DNA of 64,000 nucleotides from Takifugu bimaculatus. Its lineage: Eukaryota > Chordata > Actinopteri > Tetraodontiformes > Tetraodontidae. Location of the stretch: assembly GCA_004026145.2 (NCBI GenBank), contig CP034975.1:27152013-27216012 (forward strand), in the 5' to 3' direction. Both the position numbers and the translations under genes were made by a program. Positions 61,301 to 64,000 of the stretch are shown piece by piece (position 1 is the first letter of the stretch; every line of letters begins with the position of its first letter). Below the pieces are notes generated by a model. The model did not search any database, was not told where the DNA came from, and worked only from the letters and a program-made list of their open reading frames with translations.

Positions 61301-63170
61301 GGCTCGTTGAACTCCAGGTTGTGCATCCTCCCTGTTTCTACCCATCCTGTGTCTGAACAAGCGACATTTGTCCAATTACAGTATGTGGGACTGAGTAAGA
61401 GCCGACCTCCCACGGCACAAAATCCCATAATCTGTCGCAGCCACCTCCATTGTACAGGACGGAGATTCAGGAATTCAGTTGCACAAAATAAAACAAGCTC
61501 TGATCTGCAGAATTGGAATTTTATCAGCTTCTCTGAATGGAAATTAGGCAAAGAACAAAGACAAAAATATCCTTAAAAAACCCCTCTGGATTTCAACTTC
61601 TGCTCTTTTGTGATACAGCTATTTTTGTTTGGCTAAATTAAATAAAATTACAGGACAAATATAAAGTGTCTTTTAAAGTTAACAGTTTTTTTAAGGATCC
61701 AAAAGGCTTGGGATGATGCCCTCCTTTAATGTGGAATGTCATCAATATTTAAATACTTGAAATATTTCCTCACAAAGTAGTTCAATGCCTCATTACTGAA
61801 AATGGGTCTCTGAATTTCAAAGCAGGCCTAAAGAGACAGACTCATCAAACACAAGATGCTGTTCAGGGATGTGAAAGAAACCTGCTGGATTCCACTGAGT
61901 TCATATTCACCAGAAACCCCAGGTTCTGCCCAAAATAAAAATCAAAATTGGACTTTGCCTGATGGATTCTGGGCTGAGGACTAAGTGGACCCGGTTTTAA
62001 TAGTCTGTGAAACAGAAATTACAATTAAGTGCTGAAAAATGATCCAAACCATTAGCATAAGCAACAAGCTGACACATTTAGAATAACAAACACAACAACA
62101 GCCCATAAGCGTCAAAGCGCTTATGCTAATGCGGCGTTATCAGGAGACCTCTTTCAGGCAGAACCTGATCCTCAGGCTAAATAAAGACATGAATGGTTTC
62201 AAAACACAAAAATCACCAGTTATCCACTGACTTCAGCTCTGAAGTCTTTGCTTTTCTGCACTTTTTAATGAAATAATGAGCAGCAGTGAGAGGACGTGAC
62301 GCGTCCACTTACTTTACATGGGATGTTGTTTACTTTGAAGAGGAACAAGGTGCGCTGCCTTTGTTTCATCATTATATGTGCACATTTTCAGATCAAGACC
62401 AACGCAGGAAGGAGCATCCAAAGTTTAATCATGATAGCTCCAATAGAAGTGTGATGTTGATGGAAGAGTAATAATTAAAGTTATCTTGTCAGCAGTGTGT
62501 TATTGATGTAACATGCACATTTCTACCAAACTGACATGAAGTACTGTATATTTAGGTCATTTTTAGCATCAGTAGTCAGACAACTTCAGCCAAGTGGAGC
62601 AGCAAGCAACAGCCAATCAGAACCCAAGCATGCAGCAGTAATCCAGCAGGAAGAACTTTAACTGCGGGAAGCTGGTTGTTGCTGTTAGTGAAATTAGGTT
62701 TTCTGAAACCAGATTTTAGAAGAAGAAGTTGCTGTTTTTGCAAACTAATGTCTAGTCTTATGCAAAACACATTTCAGCTCCTTGGTTTTCAGGTTATGTA
62801 ACGTCTCCAGTTTCTCCCAAACCATCATATCGAATGGTCCGGTTCACCACCTGAGCTCAGCTGCACCATACACGTGAAACATCTGATCGGTGACTGAAAC
62901 ACTCCACAATAATCGCTCTTTTCTGTGCTCCAGCTACACCGTCACTTATCAGATTGGCCTGTGAAAGTGGGGAAAGAAAAATGTGAGAGCAAACTACCGG
63001 GAGAGCCGAGGAGCAACTGTGTACAATAGGAAGAAGAAACAGGTTGTGTTACCAAACCGATTAGACATGCAGGCATGGAGAAACCTCCTGTCTTCAAATC
63101 AATCTTTGAAAAATGATTAAGAATGACTTAGATCATTAAATCCAACCCCTGAGATTCGCAAACTCCCAGA
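55366..63170. other. Noncoding stretch with no recognised gene
   Basis: No exon is supported. Open frames such as 61069-61551 (minus) and 58896-59213 (plus) lack domains or similarity I can recognise. A perfect 16-bp hairpin lies at 57360-57396 and a C-rich run near 57666-57679. It may be intronic or 5' flank of gulp1, but no exon proves this. Confidence 0.6.
57360..57396. repeat. Perfect 16-bp inverted repeat with 5-nt loop
   Basis: GGCTCCGTTCCCAAGC at 57360-57375 and its exact complement GCTTGGGAACGGAGCC at 57381-57396 are separated by AAGCA. Pairing does not extend beyond the arms. There is no T-run after it and no longer terminal repeats were seen around it. It could be the remains of a foldback element or a structured RNA; neither can be shown. 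Confidence 0.9.
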
Positions 63171-63540
63171 GTTGCGGAGGAAGAGTAGTTAATTTATTCG
63201 CAGACTAGACGAGGGAAGCCGGTGCTGTTGTTGTCGGAGGGGTGGGCGGGGAAAGTGATGCAGCATCCATCACTGCCACTCCTGAGGGAGGTGTGACAGA
63301 TGAGGGAGACGCAATCGGTGCTGAAACAGCCGAGCACGGCACAACGCGGAGGGCTGGGGCGGGGGGGGGGGGGGGGCACCAGCCCGATCCACTGAGGGAA
63401 ATGACAAAGACGGGACATCAGCTTTAAAGGTCGACGTGGCGATGGAAACAGAAGTAGGAGCTTTGTGCAGACGACAGAAGCCCGAAAGAGTCTTTGTTGT
63501 GTGGGGATAAGCTGCGTTGTAAAGCGCCTGGATTGAGAGC
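63171..63540. promoter_or_regulatory. CpG/G-rich segment, possible promoter or noncoding first exon
   Basis: In contrast to its AT-rich surroundings, this stretch has many CG dinucleotides (for example GACGAGGGAAGCCGG, GTCGGAGGGG, CGAGCACGGC, GTCGACGTGGCG), a GGGTGGGCGGGG Sp1-like box near 63240, and a run of 16 G at 63361-63376. It lies about 22 kb upstream of the gulp1 start codon on the gulp1 strand, where noncoding first exons could lie. The orientation and the gene served are guesses. Confidence 0.3.
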
Positions 63541-64000
63541 TACAGGAGGAATATTAAAGACGCCAATTGTTGCGAGAGGACAAACATGAATCTAAAGTGA
63601 CTCAGAGTGCCAGGGCTCATGCGGGCTGAGAATAAAACGTGCAAGAGGAGAGAATTTGCTTTGCATTTGAACCTGAATTCTTGAATTTAGTGATCAATTT
63701 TCTTTCCGTTTTTAACGATTTTTGACACTTGATTTGAACGTCTGGCACACATCATCCACGTTGTTCTACCTGATGTTAGTTAGATCTCTAGGTGCCAGGA
63801 CACTGTCTGTTTGAAATATGACTGTTTTGACAAAGTTTGATGATTTATATTGTTCTTATTGAGGGATGGAGTTTGAATTAACCACTTATTGAAAATTCAG
63901 TCCAGCTCCTTTATTATGGTGTTTGCAGCTTGGCTGTGCATTATTTGGCTGGAGCTATTCAAGGCAGTAAATCCTGCTGGTCCAACAACTTTGGAGCACA
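63541..64000. other. Noncoding end of the window
   Basis: AT-rich sequence without a recognised exon, repeat or RNA gene. Confidence 0.6.

Noticed and set aside
61069..61551. A 160-codon minus-strand open frame
   Set aside because: The translation is not similar to any family I know and looks like random sequence.

Overview
The window looks like teleost fish nuclear DNA. Introns are short to medium with canonical GT/AG borders, simple repeats are abundant, and there is a young RTE/Rex3-like non-LTR retrotransposon of the kind common in fish. Two conserved vertebrate genes are present, arranged tail to tail. The species cannot be named from the sequence.

Region 1-10774 has no exon I can support. 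It is probably intron 1 and/or 5' flank of the collagen gene, with a long TTTC array and a CA array. Region 10775-23940 (+) carries 53 exons of a fibrillar procollagen, identified as the alpha-2(V) chain, col5a2. These correspond to exons 2-54 of a 54-exon gene: a VWC exon, a short N-propeptide helix, 338 uninterrupted Gly-X-Y triplets encoded by 45/54/99/108/162-nt exons, and a COLFI C-propeptide ending at 23940. Exon 1 (signal peptide) was not found. The VWC exon holds one extra C in a CCCC run (10947-10950) that breaks the reading frame. Everything else is intact, so this is either an assembly indel or a real lesion.

Region 25596-41401 (-) carries gulp1, the PTB-domain engulfment adaptor, complete from ATG (41348) to stop (26233). 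Ten conserved exons give a 302-aa protein. An additional 225-nt open, phase-0 exon candidate (28728-28952) would insert 75 proline-rich residues between the coiled coil and the C-terminal region. The stop codons of col5a2 and gulp1 are 2.3 kb apart. In human, GULP1 and COL5A2 also converge on 2q32, but COL3A1 lies between them; no third collagen is present here.

Region 41402-64000 has no recognisable protein exon except the retrotransposon at 48151-50089. That element is 5'-truncated, has an uninterrupted 633-codon reverse-transcriptase frame, ends in a GGAT-repeat tail, and is flanked by a perfect 13-bp target-site duplication. The rest holds an older interspersed repeat, microsatellites, two perfect hairpins, and a CpG/G-rich segment near 63.2-63.5 kb that may be a promoter or 5' noncoding exon.
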